Positions 12,227-24,100 of a stretch of DNA of 64,000 nucleotides are shown one piece after another. The DNA comes from Spirodela intermedia (taxonomy: Eukaryota > Streptophyta > Magnoliopsida > Alismatales > Araceae): positions 13,282,327 through 13,346,326 of the forward strand of contig LR746272.1 of assembly GCA_902729315.2 (NCBI GenBank). Reading direction: 5' to 3'. Below the pieces are notes generated by a model, which was not told the origin of the DNA, searched no databases, and saw only the letters and a list, made by a program, of their open reading frames with translations. A program made the translations under genes and the position numbers. How positions within the stretch are numbered: position 1 is the first letter of the stretch; every line of letters starts with the position of its first letter.

Positions 12227-13252
12227 CAAATAAGAAGACCTAGGTGAAGGCGGTGCTCGTCTGGCGTCGAATACGATCTTTGCGACGAGGGAGAAGCTTA
12301 AAAGCGAAGACCCGGGCCTTCGCACTTGCTCGCTAGGGAACCATGCAGTCCTTTCTGTCCTGTTTTCTTCTCTTCTTCTTACTGAGGTTGCTGTTCAGAG
12401 AGACCGGGCTTCAGATTCTTCCATTTCCATAAGACCAATACGATTGATCTCGCTTCGTCTCCCACCTAGAGTGGAAGCGGCTGCACGGACGAAGACCACG
12501 GTACGAGCCCCCCTCGTCTTACAAGTCAATTCGACCACTACAGCAGCAATCAAGGCCTTTAATATCAGTTTGGGTCATCCGACTGAAGACTAGATTACTA
12601 TGAGACACGTATTAGTTTTCTAGTAAAGTGTAGAACGCAATACGAGGCGACAAAACTTAGCATGCTCTGTCACGTTTGGGAGGATGAGAACACGTGAGGT
12701 GTGCGTGAAGTCCACGGAGCTGTCAGAGTCAACTGTGCCAAGGTCATTATCTACACTGGAAGGGAGCACATGGGTGAATAACGTAATGCGAACGTCTTTT
12801 ACCGATTTTTATTAGCCGTAAACCGCAACGTTTGCCTTTGACTATTCTGGTCGTTTCCGGAGGCATTTAAGGACTATTAAGGACCAACCGGTTACTGGTC
12901 AGACTCGGAGATGTCAGAATCTCTGGGCCGGATTTAAGAGCACCGTGTCAAAAAGCCCCATGTTAGGACTGGTCTTATCCCTGGCATCCTTTGTACAGTG
13001 CCTGCATAGGATCATCTCCAAGCCTCCACCGCAGCTACCTGACTAGTGCCCGCTAACTATGGTCGTAGTAGCTGCCGTGAATGGTCAAAGAGGGAGTTTA
13101 TTCGGGCAAGAACAGTGTGCCCGGCATCGGTCGCCGTCCTGGTCAAGGTCGGGGCACCTTGACTAGCGGTCGGACGGGACATAAACGGCGAGTGTTACAG
13201 CCATTAAGGACGAGGCCATGCGCCGCGGCTCCTCCGTGGTGTGGTGCAATAT
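12227..13252. other. Convergent intergenic region
   Basis: 3' flanks of the ATS3-like gene (+) and the carboxylesterase (-). No gene or structured repeat seen. Confidence 0.5.
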
Positions 13253-14206
13253 CTACCGTGGGCGATTCATGAATTCCGCAATCTGCGACTGCAGCAGCTT
13301 CGTCGCCTCCGAGTGCGGGTAGAGCACGTTGTGAGCGTGCACCTCCCCCTCCGCCGTCACCACCGTCACCTCCTCCACCGCCTTCGACTTCAGGAAGGCC
13401 CCGTAGGCGGCCTCCCTTATCCTGAGCAGGTCCTTCCCGGCCAGGAACACCGCCACCCTTGGAAATCCCCACCACTCGCTCTCCGAGAGCTCCACCCTCT
13501 CGAAGTTGCAGAATGGGTGGTCACGGTCGGCTCCCTCCGGCAGGCTCAGCCGCCATAACGTATCGGTTGCAGTCAATTCGGCCATTGACTCGTGGCCGGT
13601 CTCCTCCTTCATCCTCGCCTCGCTCCCGAAGAACGGGTGGATGAGGACCAACCCCCGCACGCGCAGACCTCCGACGGGTTCCCGCTGAAGGCGGATCCCC
13701 AAGTTATGGACAATGTTGCCCCCGGCGGACTCCCCGGAGAGGAAGACGCTGGAGAGGTCCGCATTCTGAAGCCAGGGCTCTCCGCCGGCGGCGCCTTGGC
13801 CGGCCAGCCACTTCAGGGAGCTGTAACAGTCTTCGTAGGCTGCAGGGAGCCGGTTCTCCGGCGCCAGGCGGTAGTCCACGGAGAGGACAATGCTCCGGGA
13901 CGTGACGCAGAGGCCGCCTATGAAAGAGTGGTAGCCGGGCCAGGTGGTGGAGCCGAAACAGAAGCCACCCCCGTGGAAGTAGACGAGCACGGGGAGTCGG
14001 GAGTGGGATTCTTTGCCGTCGTCGAGGGGGACAAAGATCCTTGCAGAGATGGACTTGGACGGGCCGATGACGACGTCCCTGGACTTAAAGGAGGCGGCGG
14101 CGGCGGTGATGGTGGTGGGGGAAGAAGAGATCTTGGGGCTGAAGCGCTTGACGGTGCCGTCGGAGAAGACTTGAATGAATCCGGGGATCTCTGCGACCAT
14201 TGTCAT
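13253..14206 (-). CDS. Carboxylesterase, CXE17-like, intronless, 317 aa
   Basis: Alpha/beta-hydrolase of the plant CXE (hormone-sensitive-lipase-like) family, single exon with typical length. The oxyanion-hole motif HGGG is at 78-81. The nucleophile is S160 in GESAGG (158-163), and the acid is probably D259 (AGKDLLR). The catalytic His is probably H290 in the GEVHAH segment; H292 is the alternative. DYRLAPE (111-117) is also conserved. With Ser, Asp and His all present it should be a working esterase, unlike the GID1 gibberellin receptors, which lack the His. The N-terminal FIQVFSDGTVKRF and the overall pattern are closest, from memory, to Arabidopsis CXE17. The substrate is unknown. The start is the first ATG; the methionine at residue 3 is also possible. 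A long antisense frame over this gene is a GC-rich shadow. Confidence 0.93.
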   Translation of the reverse strand: MTMVAEIPGFIQVFSDGTVKRFSPKISSSPTTITAAAASFKSRDVVIGPSKSISARIFVPLDDGKESHSRLPVLVYFHGGGFCFGSTTWPGYHSFIGGLCVTSRSIVLSVDYRLAPENRLPAAYEDCYSSLKWLAGQGAAGGEPWLQNADLSSVFLSGESAGGNIVHNLGIRLQREPVGGLRVRGLVLIHPFFGSEARMKEETGHESMAELTATDTLWRLSLPEGADRDHPFCNFERVELSESEWWGFPRVAVFLAGKDLLRIREAAYGAFLKSKAVEEVTVVTAEGEVHAHNVLYPHSEATKLLQSQIAEFMNRPR

Positions 14207-14929
14207 GGTTTCCCCTCTGCGACAAACACCACCGGGGAGGGACGGCCGGCCTCTTCCTTCCTGGGTCTCCCCTCGCCGTGCTCTATCTCCTGCTTAAAAA
14301 GTAAGAAGAAGAAGAAGCGGGCCCCCACGAGATGGGAACGGGACGGTCTTGCCAGTGCCACGGAAAGGAGGTTGGCTAGGTTAGTTCGCCCCCTTCCAAG
14401 GGCGTGATCATCCGAATCGCCGGTGGGCCCCACTTCGCGCATCTTCACCGTCCGCTGCCGGCCCTCCGAAAGATCGCCCGACCGATCAGGATAGGAATTC
14501 TGGCTCAGCAATCCAATCCCCACTCGGGATGGGTCTGGGCCCAACCTGGGCCGGAGGGCCGGAAATAGCCCAAACAGTGTCCCGGCGCCTCCCGAGTCTG
14601 GCCCACCATATTCGGCTTCCTATCGGGCTTAGGACGAGTGCCAAGCGACTCGCCCCATAAACCCCGTCGGGGTAACGCAGAGTGGGCCTGTCGCATAAAA
14701 GCCCAAAAAATACTCCGCCGAGGCCCAGTAATGGAGCCCAAAACACAAAAAAGAGGCGAAAGGACCTGGTTCGGCCTAGCAGTCAGGAAACCCAAAAACA
14801 GGAACTTGGAGGGAGCAAAAGAGGTGAGGCCTTCCTTGGTCACATCGCGGATGATCTCGGCGCCCGCCAGGTAGGTGGTGTGATCTTCTTCTGCACTGGG
14901 GATTTACAGCCGTGGGACCCGATGAAGCT
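14207..14929. other. Carboxylesterase promoter and 3' flank of the DnaJ-like gene
   Basis: Both neighbouring genes are on the minus strand, so this holds the CXE upstream sequence and the 3' end of the next gene. No gene recognised. Confidence 0.5.
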
Positions 14930-16747
14930 CTACTCGTCGAAGGTGCTCATGAATCCCCCGATGAAGCCGGCGCCATTGCAGGACCCGCACAGGATCTCCC
15001 GCTTCCCTCTGCCACAGAAAGCACAAACATGAGCACCCACCAGGTCGAAATGCCCCACTAGAGAAGGAGGAAGACTCTGCTATTCACATGCGCCGGATCG
15101 TTCCTCTCCGGCTCCTTCCCCCCCCCCCGGGCCCTTCGGTGGGTGATTTTGATGATCATGTAGGATTGGACTCACGACGGCGGCCCTTGTAATTTATTGC
15201 TAATGGTCCATGGATGGGAAACACGACATCCTCGAGCTATGCAGGCGCCTAAGAGCATGATGGAAATCGAACTTTTGAAGCGCCGGGAGCATTTTGACTT
15301 TCCTACGAAGATATGCAGGCAGAGCGAAATCCATCATGCACAACAGGAGGCAGTGGGTCGTACCTGCACAGCCAGCACGTCTGACCAGCTTTAAACCGTC
15401 CGCCGAAGTGATCCTCAGAATTGACCCCGGTTCCCTTGCACTGAGTGCACTGGATGGCACCTGTGGGGGGGTCAACGCAGGATATTAACCGTTTAGAGAA
15501 TCCGACAGACTTGAAACCGGGCCAAATGACAGAAAGCGCATCAGCTTGGATCAAATAAAAACCGCTACACAGGGAAATCAAGGGAAAAGAAGGCTGGCCC
15601 TGTTCAATCCCTGAATTTTGAATATATCCAAATAAATGGGCAGTCTGCATTCACTGTGAGTCCTACTCGGGAAATGCATGCGAATTTTGCATAGAAAAGT
15701 TTTTTTTTTTTTTCAAAAGCCTTTCAGTTAGAAAATCCTCCATTTATCAATCAAACTGGGTGGGCAGCGCTCTAACCTTACACAATTGTGGAGGATGAAT
15801 GCAATTCATACTGATATCGTTGTCAGAGCACTCTCTTCCGACTTACTAGCATTCAATACTAAAGACCTGACAGTAAAAAAAATAAAAAATAAATATAGAT
15901 ACTATTCCGTTTCTTGATACGAGCGACCTCTGGAATGATTCGGTCAGTAGACAGGGACTACTCTTTTCCCTTTCGTTTTTCAGTGGGAAAGAAATTCCAG
16001 AGAGATTGCCTTCACATCTCTGATTTTTAGCTGTCTCGAGGCATCATCATACCGGCGACACCAGAGTTTACAGAAATCTATCCGGGATTAAGCGCAAAAA
16101 AGTAATGAAGCAACCAGGTAAAACGGAGTTCGGGGGTGCTCGGTTACCATTTCCTTCGCAATCCGCGCACACGATGCTATTGACCTTTGTTGTCGGATCA
16201 GAACCCGAGACCTGCGTCAACATCAAGGCGAGAGTGTCGCATAATGAGGAGTAGAGGATGAATTCCAAGGCGCCTTCTCACGGCAGCCCGTCAAAAGGGA
16301 ACTAGTAAGCCAGAAATCACAAAATAGGCCTCGGATGAAAGAACATCCGAATCAACGCCCCTAAAACTAACGGAGCATTTGTAATTTTCGCTCCGGCAAA
16401 GTGAAATTTCGACACTTCTCCGCTGGAATTCGAAGTGAGGGATTAAGCAGCCTTAGAAACCGGGGAGCAAGCTGGGCCAAACCAGACATAGACACACAGA
16501 GAGAAAGAGAGAGAGCACGACAATCATGTAGCAAGGGAAGCACCTTGGTTATGAGAGCATCGAACTTGGTGTGATGGTGGTGGCGGTGGTGGTGGGTGAG
16601 CGCAGTCGGCTTAGGGGGTATCTGGTCCGGGGTCAGGGAGCATTGGAGCTTCTGAGGTAGACGAAGACCGCATCTTTTCGGCGTCCCGGCTCTTGTCGGC
16701 GCACCGATGGAGACCTCAGGAACGAACAAGCCGAGGGCTTTCGCCAT
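14930..16747 (-). CDS. DnaJ-type cysteine-rich zinc-finger protein (BSD2/LQY1-like), 147 aa
   Basis: Exons in reading order: 16544-16747, 16148-16211, 15364-15460, 14930-15008; all GT-AG, phases close at 147 codons plus TAG. The C-terminal half has four CxxC-type motifs: CADC, CTQC (followed by GTG), CWLC and CGSC (followed by NGAG), then a conserved C-terminus ending in STFDE. This is the J-domain-less DnaJ cysteine-rich family of small plastid or mitochondrial proteins (relatives include BSD2 and LQY1, which act in Rubisco or photosystem II assembly and thiol chemistry). The N-terminal ~65 residues are basic, acidic-poor and weakly conserved, consistent with an organelle transit peptide, and include a His-rich run at about residues 52-59. 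An in-frame ATG further upstream (16876) exists; I prefer 16747 for length. The exact cellular role is not inferable. Confidence 0.88.
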
Positions 16748-18194
16748 AGCGCGGCAGACGGGACGGGGGAGCACTGCGCCCTCGGTGCCTCCTCGCCAAG
16801 CGGACGTTCGGATGAGCGGAGGGGAGAGAGGAGAGCGCTGCTGGATGAGGCCTTGCGGGGAGATAAGGAAACACACAAACGGTCACTGATCGCTTTCGGT
16901 TTATCGACAAGGTATCCTCCCCCTCTACCTCTATAGGCAACTAAAACAGAAAAAGAAAAAATAAAAAGAAGAAATATCTACTGGCCGTTGTCCTCTACGC
17001 CGTCACCTAACGGTAACGGGAAAAACGGTCCTCCCCGGCCAGCGCCCTTTCCGTCAGCCTCCAATTAGGCATATTTATTTTTCCCTATTTTTTAGAAAAT
17101 AAAAAATAAAAAATAAAAACGTCACGATACGTCTCCAAGATGTAAGCATGTGGAAATGAGGATTAAATGGGCCGAATTTTATGGGCCCGGCTCGGGCTTT
17201 TCTTGCCCAATATGCGCCTCGAAGATGCTGCCAGACATGGGAGTGTGGCTCTTAGTTTTTTTCTTTTTTTATCCGGGAAAAATATGCGGATCACACGTGC
17301 ACATACCCGCACGTATTTAGATGCATTTGTATGCATACGTACGTATCCATGCGTACCGATTAATCAATCGACAAGGCCTAGGCCCTTCCTTGGCGCTCTC
17401 TCTCCCTCCCTCCTCTCTTGAGCTCCCGGTGGAGTCCGCATGTGGGCCCCTTCGCCCTCCTCGGTCAATGGTTGACCATGACCCATCAGTAGACCCAGTG
17501 AACTAGACCGACTGCTCACCACCGGACGAGAGAGGGTGGGTGGGACTGGTGTGAAGAGAGGAGGCTCCTGCTCTAAAATGCTGCAAGCAGTGGCGATGGG
17601 CAAGACATGAGGAGCGGCGGCTCGAGCCGTCCTTCATTTGGAGGCCCAGGAATCATTGAAAACTGATTTTGCAAGTATCTTGCAAGAATTTCCCGAGGCG
17701 ATTCGCTTGGCAAGCGCCGCCGCTGCCTTAATTGGCCGTTTCCGCCGTTTTGATTTCAACGGGGAGAAGATCCGCTCTCTTCCGTCCGCAGTCTCCGGGT
17801 GACGTTGATCTCGCCTCGCTGAGAATGCGAGAGGTGCCCATAACTCCACTCTCGATCAAACTGGGGGAAGAACGCTCCTCAAGAAATAGCAAGTCGGTGA
17901 AAGAGATGGCGCCATCCGAGTATCGCGGGGTCGTCTCGCACGTAACTCTATACATGCCGATCTCTGCTCGCTGCATTCTTTGCTCTCGGGGAGGGAGACG
18001 GAGGCAGGAGAGGACCAGAGCGAGACAGGGAGGCTCTAGACTGCCGACAAGATGGTCACCAGAGGTCGCGCAGACATAATGGTGAGAAACAGCAACTGGT
18101 GGCCTTCACCATTTCGCAACTGGATCTGATGTAGATGTATCTCTCCTGTTATGATCAGCTCGGTTCTCGTCCCTTTGATTTCGATGCGCAGGGA
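16748..18194. other. Divergent intergenic region between DnaJ-like gene and polygalacturonase
   Basis: Shared upstream region of a minus-strand and a plus-strand gene, about 1.45 kb. It has an A-rich AAATA repeat near 17090-17120 but no recognisable gene. Confidence 0.5.
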
Positions 18195-20443
18195 ATGGTT
18201 GCGCTTCTGTTGTTCTTGTTGTGGACGACACTCGTGTGCGCCGCTCCCGTGAGGCAAAGCATCTTCAACGCGGCGGACTTCGGTGCTGTGGGAGACGGCA
18301 GGGCTGATAACTCGAAGGTAGGATATCTCCGTGCCGTAGGACTACTCTCCTTCTCTCACGAAGCCTCATTGCCACAGTTAGGGAGGAAGACGCCGAAAGG
18401 CAAAGCACCTTCTGGGGGTCTCTCAGGGAAGACCCACCCAGTTGCTTGCTATGCTCTTGTCTCCATCAAGAGGGAGAACATCCCTGTACATTGAGATTAC
18501 AACTAGGGAATCACTCTCCTCTTTCTCTTGCTGCTCCTTGAATATGCACAACTCCTCTAGCTTTCCCATGTCGCCACCATCTTTCAGGCGTTCCAGAGGG
18601 CTTGGACAGCAGCCTGCACCAGCGCCCAACCATCACCGGTGGTGCTCGTCCCTTCGCCGGGGACGTTCTTGCTCAGGCGCGTCGCCTTCTCCGGGCCATG
18701 CAGGGCTAAGAGAATACACTTCCAGGTGATCTCCTTCGCCCAATCACGAACGGTCGATTACATTGGGACCTTCAAATGGACGGTCGATATTCTTGCGCTT
18801 CATCCCAGGTTGCAGGCAACATCGTAGCACCCTACGGGCAGTGGACCTCCGACCTGACCTCTGCATGGATTACCTTCATCCGCATCAATGGTCTCACCAT
18901 TCACGGATCCGGCAAGATCGACGGCCAGGGGAGCAAGTGGTGGGCTTGCAGGATTAACCATGTCAGGATCTTCGCCATTCTCATGTATCACCACTATACA
19001 CTCGTATTATAGTCTTATTATTGACGTCTAACTCTCTCGACAAACACATGCAGCAATGTGCCACTGCACCAGATGTAAGCTGCCCCCTTCCGATTCTACT
19101 TGATCCTCGAAGAACTGTTCTTTACTGCACAGAATGGGATAAACGAGTTCGATTCTCTGGTTCAGATGCTCGCAGTGGCGTTTTGCGACGGGTTCCATCT
19201 GGAAGGAGTGCACTTTGCCAACAGCCCGGCGAAGCATGTGACGGTCTTCCGCAGCCAGTGGGTGATGATCAACGGGATCTCGGTTTCCTCGCCGGGGGAC
19301 AGCCCCAACACCGACGGCCTCCTCATTCAGGAGTCCAAGCACGTCCAAGTCATCTCCTCCAACTTCGCTTCAGGTTCGGACTTCCTCTCCATTGCGTGGT
19401 TATCGTCTGATTATCACCATCGCAGCGTTCGACGCAGCAGGCGCTGACATAATCTGACCGGAGCAGGCGACGACTGCGTGGCGATTGGGACGGGTTCGTC
19501 TGATGTCAACGTCACCTCGATCACATGCGGTCCAGGACACGGGGTCAGGTGAGAATGATCAGATTCTTCTCCCGAAAGTTCTCCCCTCCCCACCAACGGC
19601 TCAAACCCCCGAGGTATCCATCCGTTTAATTCTGTTTTTGATATCTGACGAGGTCTGCAGCATTGGGAGTCTCGGGATCGGAGGGACGCGGGCCGAGGTT
19701 GAGAGGGTGCGTGTCACCTCGAGCCAGTTCTTCAACACCATGAACGGCGTGAGGATCAAGACTTGGCCGGTAAGAACCCATCTCGAAAGAGAGAAGTAGC
19801 TCAACTCCCCGGGTGCACAATTTTTTTTCTGAGAGAGAAAAAATCTAAATAGTCACATCAAACCACAAACTACACGAAAGCTTCCTACATGGTCATCTGT
19901 GAATTCTCTCTCTAGTGTTTGACGGGGATCGGTTCGGGTCCTCGTGTCCGTGTGGTTGATTCTGACGTGAGCGCCGAATGCGTAGGGAGGGTCTGGTTTC
20001 GCAAGGGCGATCTCCTTCGATAACAACGGATTCACCTCAGTGGTGAATCCAGTGATCATCGATCAGTACTACTGTGGCGGTGCTCGAAGCTGCCCTAACA
20101 AGGTGAACGGTGGTGCCCCAAATCGGTGGTCCGCTTTCTTCGTCAAAAGTTCCTTCTTCTTCATCTTCTTCTCATATTCAATTGCCTTCTCCATCCTCCG
20201 TTGTCGAAGACGTCGGCCGTGGAGGTGAGCGACATAAGGTACGCTGGACTGCGGGGGACAGCCACGGGAGATCATGCCATCAAGCTCGAATGCAGCAGAG
20301 AAGTCCCCTGCCGGGAGATAGTGCTCGACAACGTCGTCATCAACTCCGCGGTCCGAGGAAAGAAGGCATCTTCCTTGTGCTACAACGCCCACGGATGGAC
20401 TAGGAATACTGTGGTTCCCGAGGTCCCGTGCCTGGCTGCTTAG
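18195..20443 (+). CDS. Polygalacturonase (glycoside hydrolase family 28), nine exons, 394 aa
   Basis: Exons: 18195-18317, 18588-18725, 18809-18961, 19054-19074, 19166-19373, 19467-19548, 19661-19769, 19986-20102, 20210-20443; phases close at 394 codons plus TAG. Hydrolyses alpha-1,4-galacturonan in the cell wall (pollen, fruit softening, abscission and cell separation). There is a signal peptide at residues 1 to about 17, then the mature start with FNAADFGAVGDG. All four GH28 blocks are present: NTDG (193-196), GDDC (215-218), GHG (238-240) and RIK (273-275), so the catalytic Asp residues, His and Arg/Lys are intact and the enzyme should be active. Exon 4 is only 21 nt; I accept it because it supplies the cysteine-containing linker between the WWAC and LAVAFCDGF blocks in phase. 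The last intron ends in AAG, a weaker acceptor that fits the homologous boundary. Confidence 0.9.
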
Positions 20444-20917
20444 TGCGCTTGAATCTCCTCCGTCCTCTGATTACTGTCGTCTACCCCCCCCAAGTCGTGT
20501 CTTCCTCACTTTCCTGGAAAAGTCAGGAGCTGACCCATTAATGTCCGATCTCATTTCAGTCTCGTGGCGTGGCAGAGGAACTATAGAATAATGAATCCTT
20601 GACGTTATTTCTCATCTACTGGCGGGGGGCAGGTAGCGAACCAAGAACCCAGAGAGACCAAGCGATAATGCCGTCCCTTGGGGCTCTCCAAAACGAATGA
20701 TAGCAGCCCGTGGTCGCCGGGGAAAGGTTTTGCCGACCGGTAGCGCCGGGGAACGCAGAGCTGGTTCCTCAGGCATCGCCCAAAGGAACGAAGACAAGCG
20801 CGATCCAGACTGGCAACGATGAAATATGTGCTTCTAATTAAATCAACCCCCAAGTATTGTGGGTCCGATGCTTGAATGAGCCCCCGACCGGCTCAAGTTC
20901 ACATCGAGTTTATCTCT

Positions 20918-20956
<39 letters not shown>

Positions 20957-21106
20957 GGGGGAAGGGGGGGATGTGGCATGTCAACGCCAGACATGAGCCT
21001 ACTTATATACACCGAGAGGCCCGTAAGTTAACAACGACGTACGGCAGGTTCCAACCTCAGACGAGTCTTCCCCTCCGCAATCTCGTTCGCGCCACAGAGC
21101 AGCACG
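20444..21106. other. Convergent intergenic region with (CT)n tract
   Basis: 3' flanks of the polygalacturonase (+) and NUP205 (-). Contains a CT microsatellite at 20912-20955. No gene recognised. Confidence 0.5.
20912..20955. repeat. (CT)n microsatellite
   Basis: Nearly perfect CT tract with two interrupting G residues in its left part, between two convergent genes. Confidence 0.93.
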
Positions 21107-24100
21107 TTAGACGGCCAACTTGGCGACTGCCAGCTCCTTGAGCGTCCTCACAGACCTCTGGAACATCTTCAGACTGTGCCCAATGTTATCCTGAGGAGAA
21201 GAGAGCCGCCCGTCAATGTATATACCGCTAAAACCAGAAGAAATCACGCGCGCGCGCGCGCGCGATAATTCTCAACGCGGCCGCGGTCGAGGCTAGAAAA
21301 TCAAGGCGGCCGGGTTGAGAGAGATGACACACAAGCGGTAGCAAACCATCAATGGATTCAGGGCTGATACGTACCTCCCTTAGAAGCTCGAGTCTCTCTA
21401 GAATTGGGAAGAGCTTCCCGCACAATGATGAGAGAGAATCATCTTCCACAACGCTCTTGCTGAAACATGAACCACTTTTATCAGAACACCTCGAATAAGA
21501 AGGATACTGTAAATTCTGATGCGAAAGTAAGAGAAGAAGCAAGGGGGCATACTCTTCCTGAAAATGAATCAACAAAACGTTCATCGCATGCTCTGCAATC
21601 TGAAGCAGCAGAGAAATAAGCTGATCCTTCTCCCCAGCAGCATGACACATTTCGACCATTGCAACGTACCTCCTGTTCGTACGACCATTGCAATCGAACA
21701 GGAGAAGATGAATATGATATAAGAAACAAGATATTTTATCATGGCACCGGATAAATAGGAGCGCCAAACCAGACACAAAGGAGCCTGATGCATTAACGAT
21801 TAAGATGACCAGCGGGAGCACCCACGAAATGATCAAATTCATCATTCTTCTCATGGTTGCGCATTCAATGAAGGAAAAGGGAAGATCAAGACGGATTACA
21901 TCCAAGGAACCATGCAGGGAGAAAGTATTATCTACCACACACTGGTCAACCAAGATATGCGGCAGACTGAAGGACGCCGGCTTAAAGAACTAGCGATACC
22001 AGGAGAAATGAGAGTACTTCAATGAAGCACGCATAAAATAAATAAACGGAGAGACAAGAGAAGTTTGGGCATTCAGTGACCGTAGTAAACAGCTGGTAGG
22101 AGCAACAAAATCTAGTAATGTCTCTCGTGAGCATCTCTGATAATTGACAAGTACCGGAGACCAGTACAATTATCACTTATGAGAGGTTTTCCATCGATTT
22201 GTAAGGTTAGTATGAGGGGACACAACAATCGATGAGGGGCAAAAAAATGTAAAATACAAATGGGGTAGATAATAAAAAAAATTCGTGAACACTTTTTGGT
22301 AAAATATGGAGATTATTTTTTTCAGGGTCCTATATATGAGAGAGATAAAACAAAGGAAAATATATGAAGCCTTGGGTAACTGAGAAATACATGAAATCAG
22401 GTGCAACTGGAGGATAGTACCCATATCACCAATCTCATCTACTATTTTGTCTTCAATGATGAATATGAGCACAGTTATTTGAAAATGGATAAAAATCTAA
22501 GGTCACAATACAGATAACTCATGATTAAAGAAGAATGAATATGTGGACATTAGCTGTTTCCAAAGCTCCAACAACAAAATAACAAGCATAAGGTTCATTT
22601 CAGAAAAAGCCAAAGTGACTGCCTGTTGTTTTGAGAACAAGAGTGTAAAAGGAGGAATCCATGATGGGATAATTAATGTAAAAGGTTACGTATCGCTGAA
22701 CCACAGCCAGCTGACAAACACATTCAGCCAAGCACATAATATCACAGCTTGTAAGCACATACGATTGTTAGAATGTCAAAAAGTGTAATGCAATGGCCGT
22801 GGCAGTCAAATATGTTTATTGTTACGGTACATGTTCGGATGCCCATCATAACCGGGCAATGAATATGTAAGATGCCTGTCACCTCATTAGCTGTCACGTT
22901 GTGCGTTCGGCCCATCATAAAGAGACACTAGAACACAAATGACGACCGTTAGCCACGGTCAAGGTGCCCACTCAATGTTCAGGTGACAGGCAACTGCCCT
23001 GTCTGACTGGGTTGCCCACTCACCTCTGCGTCACTGGGCAATGCATTGAATACTATCGTTTAAACTATTTTTTCCATTGCTCCCAGCACAAACTTTCCTC
23101 ACATCTGAAGGGGATCAATTTAATTTGCATCAAGATGAATCTGAAAGGAATACTGTGCACAATTTAACAATTCAATTTTATGAGCAAAAATCCACACAGG
23201 TGGGCAACACATGCCGTTTAAGAGAGTGTACCCATCCATACCGAAAAAAGGCACGCTCCAACGCAAAAAATACTGTGTGAATCTTCCATGAAGAGTCTAA
23301 ATTTTTCAGAGCAGATGAACCAAGACAAGTAGATGTAGAAGTCTTTGAAACCTTCTGATTGCCACAACTCCTATGAAAAATATTTATGAAAACTAATAGA
23401 CATAAATCATAAATCACTCCTGACTGATTTATTACAGGCTAAGACCCTTCTAAATATTAAACCACACAGCATAAACAAAGTTCAGGGACAGTATATATAT
23501 GGTGCACTTACAAATAATCTTGATGCAAATACCTGACCGCCCAATAACTGAAGCTATTGTAACAATTTATCCCGTAACGAGAAAAGAAAATAAAGAATGC
23601 ACACAAAATAAATTACCTCTTACGAATATTGTCAGATGCTGTGATACAGTTCTCTCTCTTGCACACCCTTATGATTTCGTCAACCTCCTGCCTTGATAGC
23701 TCATTGATGTTCTCAATCTAAACAAGTTAAAAAATGATGAATCACGGCGATTACAACAATTACTAAATAAGATTGTTTCCATACAAAAAGACAGCAATCA
23801 TACCTTGTTAAACAACACTGACTTCTCTTCAGCAGTGCTTTCCAAAGAGAATGTAATAGAACCAAGAAGACAAGCAATCAAGAGCAATGTGGGCTGTTGA
23901 TGTTCACTAGGTTCTTCAATATTCTTGTTTGAAACCTAACGAAAGAGGTTTTCCCCTCATGAGAAAGATAAATATTGGGGACCAAATCTAGGCACACCGT
24001 GAACTTAAAAGAAAATGTGCATGAGAGGGAGAGAAAAAAGGGAATAAAGAGGACAATCTTAATATGCTGATGTGAAAGAACACAAACTTTCAGTTGCATC

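Noticed and set aside
13592-14407. 271-codon plus-strand frame over the carboxylesterase
   Set aside because: It is the antisense of a well-supported CXE gene with full catalytic motifs. Its Gly/Asp/Ala/Val-rich translation is the usual GC-rich shadow.
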